64,000 nucleotides of DNA, from NCBI GenBank assembly GCA_026417295.1, contig JAOADN010000001.1, positions 1-64,000 of the forward strand. The letters run 5' to 3'. Under the pieces are notes generated by a model, which ran no database searches, was not told where the DNA came from, and was given only the letters and a program-made list of their open reading frames with translations. This document shows positions 1-13,195 of this stretch, one piece after another. Both the position numbers and the translations under genes were made by a program. Each line of letters begins with the position of its first letter. The first letter of the stretch is position 1. This DNA is from Paracoccaceae bacterium. GTDB taxonomy: Bacteria; Pseudomonadota; Alphaproteobacteria; Rhodobacterales; Rhodobacteraceae.

Positions 1-310
1 GGAAGGGAGGGGAACGGAAGTGGGGGAGGGGAACGGAAGGGGGGGAAGGCGGGGGCGCAGGCACCCATCGGGCGGGGCTCGCAGGAGGGTCATTCGTGAA
101 TCGATCGTTAATTCCTGAAAAAGATCCAATGAAATCAATGGGCGAAAGGGGTGTCCCATTGTGGGACACTCCCGCGGGCCCCTCCAGGCCGGGATGTCGA
201 AGCCCGGCGCGGCCGGGGTGAAGCCCTCGAAACGGAACCCAGGCGAGACCGAGCACGACACCGGGCTGTGCCCGCCCGAGCGCCTCGATGATCGCTTCGG
301 CTTCCGTCAT
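1..310 (-). pseudogene. Open minus-strand reading frame running off the left edge; probable 5' fragment of a gene, interrupted or frameshifted before repeat element A
   Basis: ATG at 310-308 preceded on the minus strand by a purine-rich (GGA)n Shine-Dalgarno-like tract; reads MTEAEAIIEALGRAQPGVVLGLAWVPF..., no stop to position 1. Third-position GC pattern switches frame after WVPF (alternative frame reads EGFTPAAPGFDIPAWRGP). Not in the supplied track because it has no stop in the window. Confidence 0.35.
85..169 (-). repeat. Structured intergenic repeat, copy A (inverted relative to copy B at 51.6 kb)
   Basis: Contains CGTTAATTCCTGAAAA, CCAATGAAATCAATGG and the 19-bp palindrome GTGTCCCATTGTGGGACAC (151-169); the same blocks occur in reverse order at 51630-51705. 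Confidence 0.75.
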
Positions 311-316
311 GCCGGT

Positions 317-343
317 CTTCCTCCTCCTCCTCCTCCTCCCCTT
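317..343. repeat. TCC/GGA trinucleotide microsatellite
   Basis: Run cttcctcctcctcctcctcctcccc read directly in the sequence. Confidence 0.85.
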
Positions 344-401
344 CCTGTCCGGCCCGCGCCGGATTAGCCTCTGTGGCGACGGACGGATCAAGAGGGCGGC
401 G

Positions 402-1172
402 ATGGCGGGGGTAGCGGGCAGGGTGGCTCTCGTGACGGGTGCCGGGGCGGCCGACGGGATCGGCTTCGCCTGCGCAAGGCTCCTGGCGGCGGCCGGGGCG
501 CGGGTGGCCATAACCTCGACCACCCCGCGCATCTTCGACCGTCAGCGTGAACTCGGACAGGGCTGCTTCGCCGCGACGGCCGACCTCGCCGACGCTGCGC
601 AGGCCGATGCGCTCGCCGCCGCGGTCCGGAAGGCGCTCGGCCCGGTCGAGATCCTCGTCAACAATGCCGGCATGGCCCAGACCGGCCGCAAGGTGAAGCG
701 GGCGCGGCTTGCGCGCCTTCCCGAGGACAGCTGGCGCTTCGGCCTGTCGATCAGCCTCGATTCCGCCTTCCACATGACCCGCGCCGTCCTGCCCGGCATG
801 ATCCGCCGCGGCTACGGCCGGATCGTCAACATCTCGTCGGTGACCGGCCCTCTGGTCGGGATCGACGGCTCGGGCGTCTATGCCACCGCAAAGGCCGGAC
901 TGCTCGGCATGACGCGGGTCCTGGCGATCGAGAACGGACGACACGGCATAACCGTGAACTGCATCGGGCCTGGCTGGATCAGGACCGGCTCGTCGAGTCC
1001 GGCAGAGATCACCGCCGGGGCCTTCACGCCGGCCGGGCGCCCCGGCACGCCCGCCGAGGTCGGACATGTCGCGCTCTTTCTCGCCTCAGAGGAGGCCAGC
1101 TACGTCACCGGCCAGATGATCGTCGTCGACGGCGGCAACACGATCCAGGAATTCAAGGTGGCCCTGCCATGA
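402..1172 (+). CDS. SDR family oxidoreductase (FabG-like)
   Basis: AGRVALVTGAG Rossmann start, NNAG, YATAKAG catalytic motif, C-terminal YVTGQMIVVDGGN; internal ATG at 402 chosen over the ORF start at 288. Confidence 0.9.
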   Translation: MAGVAGRVALVTGAGAADGIGFACARLLAAAGARVAITSTTPRIFDRQRELGQGCFAATADLADAAQADALAAAVRKALGPVEILVNNAGMAQTGRKVKRARLARLPEDSWRFGLSISLDSAFHMTRAVLPGMIRRGYGRIVNISSVTGPLVGIDGSGVYATAKAGLLGMTRVLAIENGRHGITVNCIGPGWIRTGSSSPAEITAGAFTPAGRPGTPAEVGHVALFLASEEASYVTGQMIVVDGGNTIQEFKVALP

Positions 1173-2254
1173 GCGCCCGGCTTCATGTCGCCGTCGCCGG
1201 CGCGGGAATCGTCGGCGCCGCGATTGCCCATGCCCTCGCCGTGCGCGGCGCCCGCGTCACCCTCTTCGACGCCGCGCCGGCAAGCGGCGCCTCGGCCGCC
1301 TCCTTCGGCTGGATCAACGCCAGCTTCGCCGAGACGGATGCCTATTTTGCCCTGCGCAGGGCGGCCGTCGCGGAATGGAACGAGGCCGAGCACCTGCGCG
1401 GGCCCTGCGGGCCGCGCTGGGGCGGAAGCCTCTGGTGGGAAGAGGAAGGTGAAGCCCTCGCTGCCCAGGCTGCAACCCTCCGGCGCCGCGGTCATGAGGC
1501 CGAGGTGGTCGGACGGGAAACCTTCGCGCGCCTCGCCCCCGCTGTCGCCGATCCGCCCGAAGCGGCGATCCTCGCCTCGACCGAGGGGTCGGTGGATGCC
1601 GCAGCCGTCGCACGGCACCTCGCCCTTCTCGCCGCCGGGGCCGGGGCGACCGTGCTCTGCGGGCCGCGCGCCACGGGCCTGATCCTGAAGGGGGGCCGCG
1701 TGAGCGGATTCATGACCGGCCATGGCGAGATCGAGGCCGACGAGTCGGTGGTTGCCCTTGGCGCATCCACGGGCGACCTGCTCGCCGGCGCCGGGCTGCG
1801 CCTGCCGATGGACAACCGCGCAGGACTGATCCTGCATACCCTGCCGGTAAGGCACATGCTGGACCACCTGATACTCTCGCCCGACATACACTTCCGTCAG
1901 GATCGCGACGGCCGCATCGTGGCGGGCGAGATCTTTTCTGGCGACGGTCCGGGCAGTTCCGGCGTCTCGACTGCGCCCTGGCGACTGGCCGCCGAACTTC
2001 TCGGCCGGCTCGACGCGCGTCTGCCCGGGGCAGGGGGGCTGCGGGCCGCCCAGGTCCTTCTCGGCCTGCGTCCCGTTCCTGCGGACGGGCTGCCAGCCGT
2101 CGGACGCCCGCGTCATGTCACCGGCCTGACCGTGGCCGTCATGCATTCCGGGGTGACGCTCGGTCCGCTTGTGGGCAGGCTCGTGGCCGAAGAGATCCTG
2201 TCCGGGTCCGTATCGCCCCTTCTCGCCGCGTTCCGCCCCGAAAGGTTTGCCTGA
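1169..2254 (+). CDS. FAD-dependent oxidoreductase (DAO family)
   Basis: N-terminal VAVAGAGIVGAAIAHALAVRGARVTLFDA; overlaps the SDR stop by 4 nt. Confidence 0.88.
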   Translation: MSARLHVAVAGAGIVGAAIAHALAVRGARVTLFDAAPASGASAASFGWINASFAETDAYFALRRAAVAEWNEAEHLRGPCGPRWGGSLWWEEEGEALAAQAATLRRRGHEAEVVGRETFARLAPAVADPPEAAILASTEGSVDAAAVARHLALLAAGAGATVLCGPRATGLILKGGRVSGFMTGHGEIEADESVVALGASTGDLLAGAGLRLPMDNRAGLILHTLPVRHMLDHLILSPDIHFRQDRDGRIVAGEIFSGDGPGSSGVSTAPWRLAAELLGRLDARLPGAGGLRAAQVLLGLRPVPADGLPAVGRPRHVTGLTVAVMHSGVTLGPLVGRLVAEEILSGSVSPLLAAFRPERFA

Positions 2255-2261
2255 CCCTGGA

Positions 2262-4958
<2,697 letters not shown>

Positions 4959-5093
4959 CGTGGCTTGTCCGCCGGTTTCATGCCGGGTTCATCGCCGGAC
5001 ACGCAGGGGATGGCATGCCCCGTCGTGACAACCTTGGCCGTTGCCCGACGGCAATGCTAGACTTGAGCGAGGCCAGCGGATATGTGCCGGTCC

Positions 5094-5105
5094 GTTAGCG
5101 CTAAC
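5094..5105. promoter_or_regulatory. 12-bp perfect palindrome GTTAGCGCTAAC upstream of zwf (LacI-type operator candidate)
   Basis: Read directly; centre C-G as typical of LacI/GalR operators; 37 bp before zwf ATG. Confidence 0.55.
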
Positions 5106-5142
5106 ATCAGGTGGCGCCGGGAAGCGGCGCGGGGGCAGATTC

Positions 5143-6612
5143 ATGGTTTCGCGCGTCATTCCGGTCGAGGTATTCGACCTTGTGATCTTCGGCGGGACGG
5201 GCGACCTGGCAAGACGGAAGATCCTGCCGGGCCTTTATCGCCGGTACCTCGCCGGTCAGATGCCGGAAGGCGCCAGGATCATCGGCTGCGCGCGCGCCGA
5301 ACTCGACGACGCGGGCTTCCGCGCGATTGCCGGCCAGGCAGTGACCGAGTTCGTCGACGAGCGGAAGCGCGACCCGGTGGTACTGGGGCGCTTTCTCGAG
5401 TCCCTTCACTATGTGCCCATAGACGCGACCGGGGACGGAGGCTGGAACAGGCTGCGCGGGCTGGTGCGGAAGGATGTCGTCACGGCCTTCTACTTCTCGG
5501 TCGCGCCGGGGTTGTTCGGCGCGCTTGCCGAGCGCCTGCACAAGCACGGGATCGCGACTGCAGAAAGCCGCATCGTCGTGGAGAAGCCCTTCGGGCGCGA
5601 TCTTGCAACGGCGCGGGAACTCAATGCAGTACTGGCCAGCCACTTCGCAGAACGGCAGATCTACCGGATCGATCACTATCTCGGAAAGGAGACGGTCCAG
5701 AACCTGATGGCCGTCCGCTTTGCCAACCTGCTTTTCGAGCCCCTGTGGAATCACCAGTACGTCGACCATGTCCAGATCACGGTGGCAGAGACGGTCGGCG
5801 TCGGCGGGCGAGGCGCCTATTACGACAAGTCGGGCGCGATGCGGGACATGGTCCAGAACCACATGATGCAGCTTCTCTGCCTGATCGCGATGGAGCCGCC
5901 CTACCGGTTCGACCCGGATGCTGTCAGGGATGAAAAGCTGAAGGTGATAAAGGCCTTGCGTCCCGTTCCGCCAGAGAACATCGTGCGCGGGCAGTACCGC
6001 GGGAAGCCCAGGAACGGCGGACCTGCGGAGCCGGCCTATTCCGTCGATGCCGAGAACCCCGACAGCCTGACGGAAAGCTACATCGCCCTAAAGGTCGAGG
6101 TTGCGAACTGGCGCTGGATGGGAACGCCGTTCTACCTGCGCACCGGAAAGAAGCTTCGCGCGAGGACGTCGGAGATCGCGATCGTCTTCAAGGAGCCGCC
6201 GCATTCGATCTTCGGGGACGGCCAGGGCTGGCGCGAGAATGTGCTGGCGATCCGTCTGCAGCCGAACGAGGGAATGAATCTCTCGGTGATGATCAAGGAG
6301 CCCGGCCCCGGCGGCATGCGGCTGACCGAGGTGCCTCTCGACATGTCCTTCGCCGAGGCGCTGGGGCCGGAGGGTGCAGACATTCCTGATGCATACGAGC
6401 GGCTCATCATGGATGTGATACGCGGGAACCAGACGCTTTTCATGCGCGGCGACGAGGTTGAGGCCGCCTGGGCCTGGGCGGATCCCATAATCAGCGGCTG
6501 GGAGTCGCGCGGCGACAAGCCCAAGGGCTACGACCCGGGTTCCTCGGGACCCGAGGATGCGCTTATGCTCTTGCACAGGGATGGCCGGCGCTGGCGGGAG
6601 ATCCGCGAATGA
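5143..6612 (+). CDS. zwf: Glucose-6-phosphate 1-dehydrogenase
   Basis: FGGTGDLARRKILPGLY, RIDHYLGKETVQNL; start corrected to ATG 5143. Confidence 0.97.
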   Translation: MVSRVIPVEVFDLVIFGGTGDLARRKILPGLYRRYLAGQMPEGARIIGCARAELDDAGFRAIAGQAVTEFVDERKRDPVVLGRFLESLHYVPIDATGDGGWNRLRGLVRKDVVTAFYFSVAPGLFGALAERLHKHGIATAESRIVVEKPFGRDLATARELNAVLASHFAERQIYRIDHYLGKETVQNLMAVRFANLLFEPLWNHQYVDHVQITVAETVGVGGRGAYYDKSGAMRDMVQNHMMQLLCLIAMEPPYRFDPDAVRDEKLKVIKALRPVPPENIVRGQYRGKPRNGGPAEPAYSVDAENPDSLTESYIALKVEVANWRWMGTPFYLRTGKKLRARTSEIAIVFKEPPHSIFGDGQGWRENVLAIRLQPNEGMNLSVMIKEPGPGGMRLTEVPLDMSFAEALGPEGADIPDAYERLIMDVIRGNQTLFMRGDEVEAAWAWADPIISGWESRGDKPKGYDPGSSGPEDALMLLHRDGRRWREIRE

Positions 6613-7280
6613 AGCTCGTCGAATACCCGGACCGAGAACTCATGATGTTCTCGCTGGCCGACGTTCTGGCCAGCGACCTTGCATCCGCCCTGAGAATGAA
6701 CGAGAGGGCCAGCTTCTGCGTGCCCGGCGGGACGACGCCGGGTCCGGTCTTCGACGTGCTCTCGGGCCTCAAGCTCGACTGGGAGCGCGTGACGGTCTTC
6801 CTGAATGACGAACGCTGGGTGCCCGAGACGTCGGAGCGGTCGAATGCGCGCCTCCTCAAGTCCCGCCTGCTGGTTGGAAGGGCGGCGAAGGCGCGGTTCA
6901 TCCCGTTCTGGGCCGACGTTCCGGAACCGGAATTCGCCTTGGGCAACATCGCTTCGGCACTGGCCGAGCATCTGCCGATCTCCGTCCTGCTGGTCGGAAT
7001 GGGTGTCGACATGCATACCGCCTCCCTGTTCCCGGGCGCGGATCGTCTGGCGCAGGCGCTTTCCCCGGATGCGCCGGTACTGGTGCCGATGCGTGCCCCC
7101 GGTGCCGGCGAGCCGAGGGTGACACTTTCGGCAAGGGTGCTTGCCGACGCGATGTCGATACATCTGCTTATCACGGGAGAGGACAAGCGCGCCGCGCTTG
7201 ACCGCGCCCAGTCCCTTCCCCCCGAGGAGGCGCCGGTCCGCACCCTGCTTGGAAACGCGACGGTCCACTGGGCCGCCTGA
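6609..7280 (+). CDS. pgl: 6-phosphogluconolactonase
   Basis: [32 protein letters not shown]; follows zwf with 4-nt overlap. Confidence 0.95.
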   Translation: MKLVEYPDRELMMFSLADVLASDLASALRMNERASFCVPGGTTPGPVFDVLSGLKLDWERVTVFLNDERWVPETSERSNARLLKSRLLVGRAAKARFIPFWADVPEPEFALGNIASALAEHLPISVLLVGMGVDMHTASLFPGADRLAQALSPDAPVLVPMRAPGAGEPRVTLSARVLADAMSIHLLITGEDKRAALDRAQSLPPEEAPVRTLLGNATVHWAA

Positions 7281-7293
7281 GAGGAACCAGACG

Positions 7294-8895
7294 ATGAGCC
7301 TTTGGGATGATCTTCGCTTCTACCAAAAGGATACCGCCCATCGGCCCATCCTTTCGCTTTTTCGCAGTCACGGCAGGGCCGAGGCATTCTCCATCCGCTG
7401 CGACGGGCTGCTCTTCGACTATTCGAAGACGGCCATCGACGCGCATGCCCGGGATCTGCTGATCAGGCTCGCCGAGGCGTCGCATGTCGCCTCGAAGCGC
7501 GACGCGATGTTCTCGGGCGCCAGGATCAACGAAACCGAGGGCCGCGCCGTGCTTCACACGGCGCTTCGCAACCTCGACCAGCCGGTCCTCGTCGATGGTC
7601 ACGACGTCATGCCGGAGGTCAGACGCACGCATGACCGCATGAAGGCCTTCGCGAGGGATATTCGCGAGGGACGGTTGAAGGGTCAGGGCGGGCCCTTCAC
7701 CGATGTCGTGAATATCGGCATCGGCGGGTCCGACCTCGGTCCGGCGATGGCCTGGCTTGCGCTGCGCCCCTATGCCGACGGGCCGCGCTGTCATTTCGTG
7801 TCAAACGTGGACGGCGCCCACATTGCCGACACGCTTCGCGACCTCGACCCGGAACGCACGCTTGTCATCGTGGCATCGAAGACCTTCACGACGATCGAGA
7901 CGATGACGAATGCAGAGACGGCGCGGGCATGGATGTCGGCCCGCGTCGCAAGGCCCGGCACGCAGTTCGCCGCCGTCTCGACGGCGGCCGAGCGGACCGC
8001 AGCCTTCGGAATCGATCCCGAGCGCGTGTTCGGGTTCGGGGACTGGGTAGGCGGCCGCTACTCAATGTGGGGTCCCGTAGGCCTTTCACTGATGCTCGCG
8101 ATCGGCCCCGAGAATTTCGAGCTGATGCTCGGCGGCGGTGCGGCGATGGACAGGCATTTCCGGGATGCGCCCTTCATCGACAATATGCCGGTCATGCTGG
8201 CGCTGACCGGCATTTGGCACAACCAGATCTGCGGACATGCGACGCGTGCCGTCCTGCCCTATGACCAGCGACTTGCCCGTCTTCCGGCGTATCTCCAGCA
8301 ACTGGAGATGGAAAGCAATGGCAAGCGCGTCGCCATGGATGGATCGGACCTTGCGATGCACTCCGGGCCGATCGTGTGGGGCGAACCAGGGACGAATGGC
8401 CAACATGCCTTCTACCAGTTGATCCATCAGGGGACGCGGGTCGTGCCCTGCGAGTTCATCGTTGCGCGCGAAGGTCACGAGCCCCACCTTGCGCATCAGC
8501 ATCGGCTGCTTGTCGCAAACTGCCTCGCGCAATCCGAGGCCCTGATGCGCGGACGATCCCTTGACGAGGCGCGCGCAGCGCTGGCCGGAAGGGGCCTTTC
8601 GGGCGACGAACTTGAACGCCAGGCGCGTCACAGGGTCTTTCCCGGTGACCGACCCTCGACGACGCTTGTCGTTCCGAAGCTTACGCCCTGGGTCCTGGGC
8701 CAGATCATCGCCCTCTACGAACATCGGGTCTTCGTCGAAGGCGTGATCCTGGGGATCAATTCCTTCGATCAGTGGGGCGTGGAACTGGGCAAGGAACTGG
8801 CGCTTGCCCTTCAGCCGGTCCTCGAGGGCAAGGCCGGGACAGACGGCAAGGACGGTTCGACCGCAATGCTGGTCCGCCACCTGACGGACCGCTGA
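7294..8895 (+). CDS. pgi: Glucose-6-phosphate isomerase
   Basis: [45 protein letters not shown]; start corrected to 7294. Confidence 0.97.
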   Translation: MSLWDDLRFYQKDTAHRPILSLFRSHGRAEAFSIRCDGLLFDYSKTAIDAHARDLLIRLAEASHVASKRDAMFSGARINETEGRAVLHTALRNLDQPVLVDGHDVMPEVRRTHDRMKAFARDIREGRLKGQGGPFTDVVNIGIGGSDLGPAMAWLALRPYADGPRCHFVSNVDGAHIADTLRDLDPERTLVIVASKTFTTIETMTNAETARAWMSARVARPGTQFAAVSTAAERTAAFGIDPERVFGFGDWVGGRYSMWGPVGLSLMLAIGPENFELMLGGGAAMDRHFRDAPFIDNMPVMLALTGIWHNQICGHATRAVLPYDQRLARLPAYLQQLEMESNGKRVAMDGSDLAMHSGPIVWGEPGTNGQHAFYQLIHQGTRVVPCEFIVAREGHEPHLAHQHRLLVANCLAQSEALMRGRSLDEARAALAGRGLSGDELERQARHRVFPGDRPSTTLVVPKLTPWVLGQIIALYEHRVFVEGVILGINSFDQWGVELGKELALALQPVLEGKAGTDGKDGSTAMLVRHLTDR

Positions 8896-8911
8896 AACCT
8901 CCCCGCCGGGT

Positions 8912-8926
8912 TTAAGCGAATATTCA
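8912..8926. promoter_or_regulatory. TTAA-N7-TTCA, CtrA-box-like motif upstream of the chemoreceptor
   Basis: ttaagcgaatattca read directly; one mismatch to TTAA-N7-TTAA. Confidence 0.35.
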
Positions 8927-8979
8927 AGCGCCGCGCGGAATCTGCCCGGGCCCGGGCCGTTTGCGCAGGTCCCGGATTC

Positions 8980-8997
8980 GCGCCCGTCGACGGGCGC
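8980..8997. promoter_or_regulatory. 18-bp perfect palindrome GCGCCCGTCGACGGGCGC between pgi and mcp
   Basis: Read directly; terminator stem or operator not distinguished. Confidence 0.4.
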
Positions 8998-9013
8998 CCG
9001 CCGAGGAGCTGCC

Positions 9014-12000
9014 ATGATCCGCGTGTTCGACCGCTTCCCGATTTCCGTGAAGCTGCCTGCCGTTGTCGTCGGGCTGGCCTTCGCCGCGGTCGTTTCCATC
9101 GGCGTGATTGCCTACGGCGTTGCGTCGCAATCGCTTCGCGACGAGGCGCTGGCCAGGCTGGAGGCCGTGGTCGAAGCGCGGATGGAAACCCTCGCCGCTG
9201 CCGTGGCGGCGCATCACCGGACGCTGCTGAACAGCGCTTCGGATCCGGCGGTCACGCGCGCGTTGAACGAGTTCGCGGCAGCATATGACGAACTTGCGGC
9301 AGAGGGAGGCGATCCCGGAGCCAGGATTCGGGAACTCTACATCGACCAGAACCCGTATCCGGAGGCAGAGCGCTTCAAGTATGGTGCGGCTGCTGACCCG
9401 TCGACTTACGCGAACGCGCACCGGATCCACCATCCGAAACTGCAACCCATGGTTGTTGACCTGGGCTATGCCGACGTCTTCCTGATCTCGTCCTCAGGCA
9501 ACATCGTCTACAGTGTGGCCAAGCGGTCCGACATCGGCACCAATGTCTTCGACGGGCCGGCAGCCGGCAGCGGTCTGGCGGAGGTTGCGGCCCAGGCCCT
9601 GAAGGCAACCGACGAGCAGGCGTTCTTCCTCAGCGACTTTGCGGAATACGGACCATCCCGCGGAAAGCCGGTTGCCTTTGCTGCCGTGCCCGTCCTCGGT
9701 CGGGGCGGTGCGGTCACCGGGGCATTGGCGGTCCAGATGTCGTCGCGGGTCGTGGATGACCTCATGAGCCGGACATCGGGTCTTGGTCGGACAGGTGAGA
9801 CATATCTTGTCGGGCCCGACGGACTGCTGCGCAGCAATCCCCGTCTTGGCGACGGGACGGACATTCTGCGGAAGGAGGCCGGCGACGGCAACATCCGGAC
9901 GCTTCTGCAAGCCGGCGCGGAGGTTGACCGCCTTGCGGGGCAGGCCATCGGCCTGTCGGGGCTTCCCGTCCTCGCCATCGCACGGCTGGTCCCTTTCGGC
10001 GACCGGACCTTTGCCTTGGTCGCCGAGCAATCCCTCGACGAAGTGCTCGAACCGACACGATCGCTGCTCTGGCATCTTGTCAGGGACGGCGGGATTGCCC
10101 TGCTGGCGCTGCTAGGGGCGGGCATCATGATCGGGCGATCGGTTTCGCGTCCGATCCAGAGGGCTGCCGCCGATGTCACGCAGATCGGAAAGGGAAACTA
10201 CCAAATCAAGGTTGCAGGAACGCAGCGCCGCGACGAGTTCGGAGCAATGGCACGATCGCTCGATCAGGTCCGTACGGACCTTGCGGCGGGTGAAGCCCTG
10301 GCCAGCGAGAACGCGTTCCGTAGCGCGGCGCTCGATCGAGCGTCTGCAGCGCTCCTTGTGCTCGACCGCGACTTCAAGGTCATCTTCGCAAATCCGGCCG
10401 CGTTCGCCCTTCTAGATGCGCACGAGTCTGCAATCCGGTCCGCCTTCGCAAGTTTCGAAGTGGAGCGTCTGGTGGGATCGGACTTTGCCGGGCTGGGTGC
10501 CGTGCCAGGATCTGTCCTTGGTGATCTCGCTGCGGGGCGGTCGAAGGACTGGCGTGGCGAGACAGCGTTCGGAGAGGCGCGGATCGCATTGTCGGTCGGT
10601 GATATCCAGCGCGACCCCGACGGACTGGTCGGGTTCGTCGTCGAACTGAAGGATGTCAGTCAGGACATAATGAACCGTTCGGTGCTGGACGCCCTCGAAA
10701 GGGGTCAGGTGACGGCGTCCTTCCGGTCGGACGGAACCCTGGCCGCCGCCAACGGGAACTTCAGGGCCCGCTGCGGTCTGGACGAGAGGGACGGAAAACC
10801 GATCTTCGCCGACCTGCTGACCCCGGTCGAGCCGGCCATCCCGGCACCTGACGTCTGGTCACTGGCAGTCTCGGACGGACAGGTGACCGGGAGGTTCACC
10901 CTTCGTGCCCTGACCGGCGAATCCGTCCTCCTCCAGGGGTCGCTCAATGCTGTCCGCGATGCAGACGGAAGGCTGCTCCGGATGTTCCTCATGTCGAACG
11001 ACATCACGGAGGCCCATGCCAATATCGAACGTGCCGAGGCGGCACGCCTTGCGCTCGAACAGGCGCAGACAGAGGTTGTCGAGGCGCTTCGCGTCGGGCT
11101 GAAGGCACTGTCGGACGGAGACCTCTCCTTTCGCATCGAACAGGACTTCCTTCCCGATTACGACACGCTGCGGCGGGACTTCAACGCTGCGGCATCGCGC
11201 CTTGCCGAGGCGATCGCGGCGGTCATCGCGAATGCAGGATCGATCGGCAGCGAGGCGGCCGACATCTCCCGTGCGGCCGAGGACCTGTCGAAGCGGACCG
11301 AGCAGCAGGCTGCAACCCTCGAGGAGACTGCCGCGGCCCTTGACCAGCTGACTGCATCCGTAAGATCTGCGGCCGCCGGCGCAGGCGAGGCCCGCGGTGT
11401 TGTCGAAGAGGCACGGGCATCCGCAGAGGCGTCGGGCGCGGTCGTCCTCGATGCCGTCTCGGCAATGGGAGAGATCGAGGCCTCGTCCGAGCGGATCTCC
11501 AAGATCACCAGCGTGATCGACGACATCGCATTCCAGACCAACCTGCTGGCGCTCAATGCCGGCGTCGAGGCAGCGCGCGCGGGTGAGGCCGGTCGCGGCT
11601 TTGCCGTGGTGGCGTCCGAAGTGCGCGCACTGGCGCAGCGATCTTCGGATGCGGCACGGGAGATCAACGAACTCATTTCGTCATCTGCAAGGCATGTGAA
11701 GCGCGGGGTGGTGCTGGTCGGTCAGGCTGGCGAGGCGCTGCGCGGGATCGTCGGTTCGGTCACGAACATTTCCCGGCACGTCTCCGGGATTGCTGCGGCT
11801 GCCGAACAGCAGTCCGTCGGCCTCGCCGAGATCAATACCGCGGTGAACCAGCTTGACCAGGTCACCCAGCAGAACGCGGCCATGTTCCAGGAGAGTACGG
11901 CAGCAAGTCTTGCATTGACCCGCGAGGCCCGGGGGCTGGTCGAGGCGACATCGAAGTTTCGCGTGCCGCCCGGCCTGATCGAAGCCTCGGCTTCACAAGC

Positions 12001-12118
12001 GCAGAGAGTCCTCGCGATGCCCGCTCACGACTCACCGTCGACGCCTGGGCGGCGTCTGGCCATCCGTGCCGGCAGCGCGATCCTGCATGACGTGGAAGAC
12101 GACTGGTCGGAGTTCTGA
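9014..12118 (+). CDS. Methyl-accepting chemotaxis protein with periplasmic sensor, HAMP, PAS regions and C-terminal xWxxF tether (DWSEF)
   Basis: TM segments, HAMP ([19 protein letters not shown]), signalling hairpin ([43 protein letters not shown]). Confidence 0.95.
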   Translation: MIRVFDRFPISVKLPAVVVGLAFAAVVSIGVIAYGVASQSLRDEALARLEAVVEARMETLAAAVAAHHRTLLNSASDPAVTRALNEFAAAYDELAAEGGDPGARIRELYIDQNPYPEAERFKYGAAADPSTYANAHRIHHPKLQPMVVDLGYADVFLISSSGNIVYSVAKRSDIGTNVFDGPAAGSGLAEVAAQALKATDEQAFFLSDFAEYGPSRGKPVAFAAVPVLGRGGAVTGALAVQMSSRVVDDLMSRTSGLGRTGETYLVGPDGLLRSNPRLGDGTDILRKEAGDGNIRTLLQAGAEVDRLAGQAIGLSGLPVLAIARLVPFGDRTFALVAEQSLDEVLEPTRSLLWHLVRDGGIALLALLGAGIMIGRSVSRPIQRAAADVTQIGKGNYQIKVAGTQRRDEFGAMARSLDQVRTDLAAGEALASENAFRSAALDRASAALLVLDRDFKVIFANPAAFALLDAHESAIRSAFASFEVERLVGSDFAGLGAVPGSVLGDLAAGRSKDWRGETAFGEARIALSVGDIQRDPDGLVGFVVELKDVSQDIMNRSVLDALERGQVTASFRSDGTLAAANGNFRARCGLDERDGKPIFADLLTPVEPAIPAPDVWSLAVSDGQVTGRFTLRALTGESVLLQGSLNAVRDADGRLLRMFLMSNDITEAHANIERAEAARLALEQAQTEVVEALRVGLKALSDGDLSFRIEQDFLPDYDTLRRDFNAAASRLAEAIAAVIANAGSIGSEAADISRAAEDLSKRTEQQAATLEETAAALDQLTASVRSAAAGAGEARGVVEEARASAEASGAVVLDAVSAMGEIEASSERISKITSVIDDIAFQTNLLALNAGVEAARAGEAGRGFAVVASEVRALAQRSSDAAREINELISSSARHVKRGVVLVGQAGEALRGIVGSVTNISRHVSGIAAAAEQQSVGLAEINTAVNQLDQVTQQNAAMFQESTAASLALTREARGLVEATSKFRVPPGLIEASASQAQRVLAMPAHDSPSTPGRRLAIRAGSAILHDVEDDWSEF

Positions 12119-12121
12119 GAC

Positions 12122-13195
12122 GTGCGACCCGCCTCCGGCGCGGCGATCCCCCTCCTGCCGCCTGACCGCTCAAGGCCGGTGAGCGTGCTGATCATCGACG
12201 ACTCGGCGGTCATGCGACGGCTCATCCGCGCAGCTCTGGCCACCGACCGTCGGCTTCTCGTCGTGGGCGAGGCTGCCGACCCGATCGAAGCGCGCGGTAA
12301 GATCAAGGCCCTCAATCCGGATGTCCTGACGCTAGACGTTGAAATGCCGCGCATGAACGGGCTCGAGTTCCTGGAACGGCTGATGCGATTGCGACCCATG
12401 CCTGTCGTCATGGTCTCCTCACTGACCATGACCGGCAGCGCAGCCGCGATCGAGGCCCTTTCACTCGGGGCGATAGACTGCGTCGGCAAGCCTTCGGATC
12501 CGCGCGAGACTTGCAGTTTCGGCGACATTGCAGAACGCATCATCGCAGCCGCGGGTGCCCGCCTCCGCACTGCGGGGTCCAGGCCGCATTCCGTATCGGA
12601 CACCCCCTACAGTCCGGATGGAAGGGTCGTGCTCATCGGGGCCTCCACCGGCGGTGTCGAGGCCCTCGACACGGTTCTGGGCGGCTTCCCTGCAAACTGC
12701 CCGCCCACGCTGATCGCCCAGCACATGCCGGCACCCTTCCTGGCCAGTTTCGCACGGCGCCTCAACGATCGGATCCGTCCGTCGCTGTGCCTTGCACGGG
12801 ACGGCCAGACGATCGGCCCGGGAGAGATCGTGCTGGCGCCAGGGGGGACGACTCATCTGGAGCTGACCTCGACCAGCCCGGTGCGATGCAGGATCGTCGA
12901 GGCAGCCAATGCCGCCGGGCATCGACCATCTGTCGATGTGCTCTTCCGCTCCGCGCGGCATTCGGCATCTTCGGTGCTTGCGGTCCTGCTGACCGGCATG
13001 GGGCGCGACGGCGCGGAGGGCATGGCCGAGTTGCGCCGGGCCGGGGCCCGGACGCTCGTGCAGGACAAGGAGAGTTCGGTGGTCTGGGGCATGCCGCGCG
13101 TTGCCCTGGAACTGGGGGCTGCAGAGGATGTGGTCCCGCTGACCGGTATGGCACGCGCGATCCTGTCGCGCTGCGGCACGACACCGCGCACATGA
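12122..13195 (+). CDS. cheB: Chemotaxis glutamate methylesterase CheB
   Basis: Receiver (VLIIDDSAVMRR...LTLDVEMPRMNG) plus esterase (IGASTGGVEAL, LLTGMGRDGAEGM). GTG start; a downstream GTG at 12182 is possible. Confidence 0.95.
   Translation: MRPASGAAIPLLPPDRSRPVSVLIIDDSAVMRRLIRAALATDRRLLVVGEAADPIEARGKIKALNPDVLTLDVEMPRMNGLEFLERLMRLRPMPVVMVSSLTMTGSAAAIEALSLGAIDCVGKPSDPRETCSFGDIAERIIAAAGARLRTAGSRPHSVSDTPYSPDGRVVLIGASTGGVEALDTVLGGFPANCPPTLIAQHMPAPFLASFARRLNDRIRPSLCLARDGQTIGPGEIVLAPGGTTHLELTSTSPVRCRIVEAANAAGHRPSVDVLFRSARHSASSVLAVLLTGMGRDGAEGMAELRRAGARTLVQDKESSVVWGMPRVALELGAAEDVVPLTGMARAILSRCGTTPRT

Noticed and set aside
135-1067. 310-aa minus-strand ORF opposite the first SDR
   Set aside because: Most of it is the shadow of the SDR gene; only the separate frame starting at 310 looked worth reporting.
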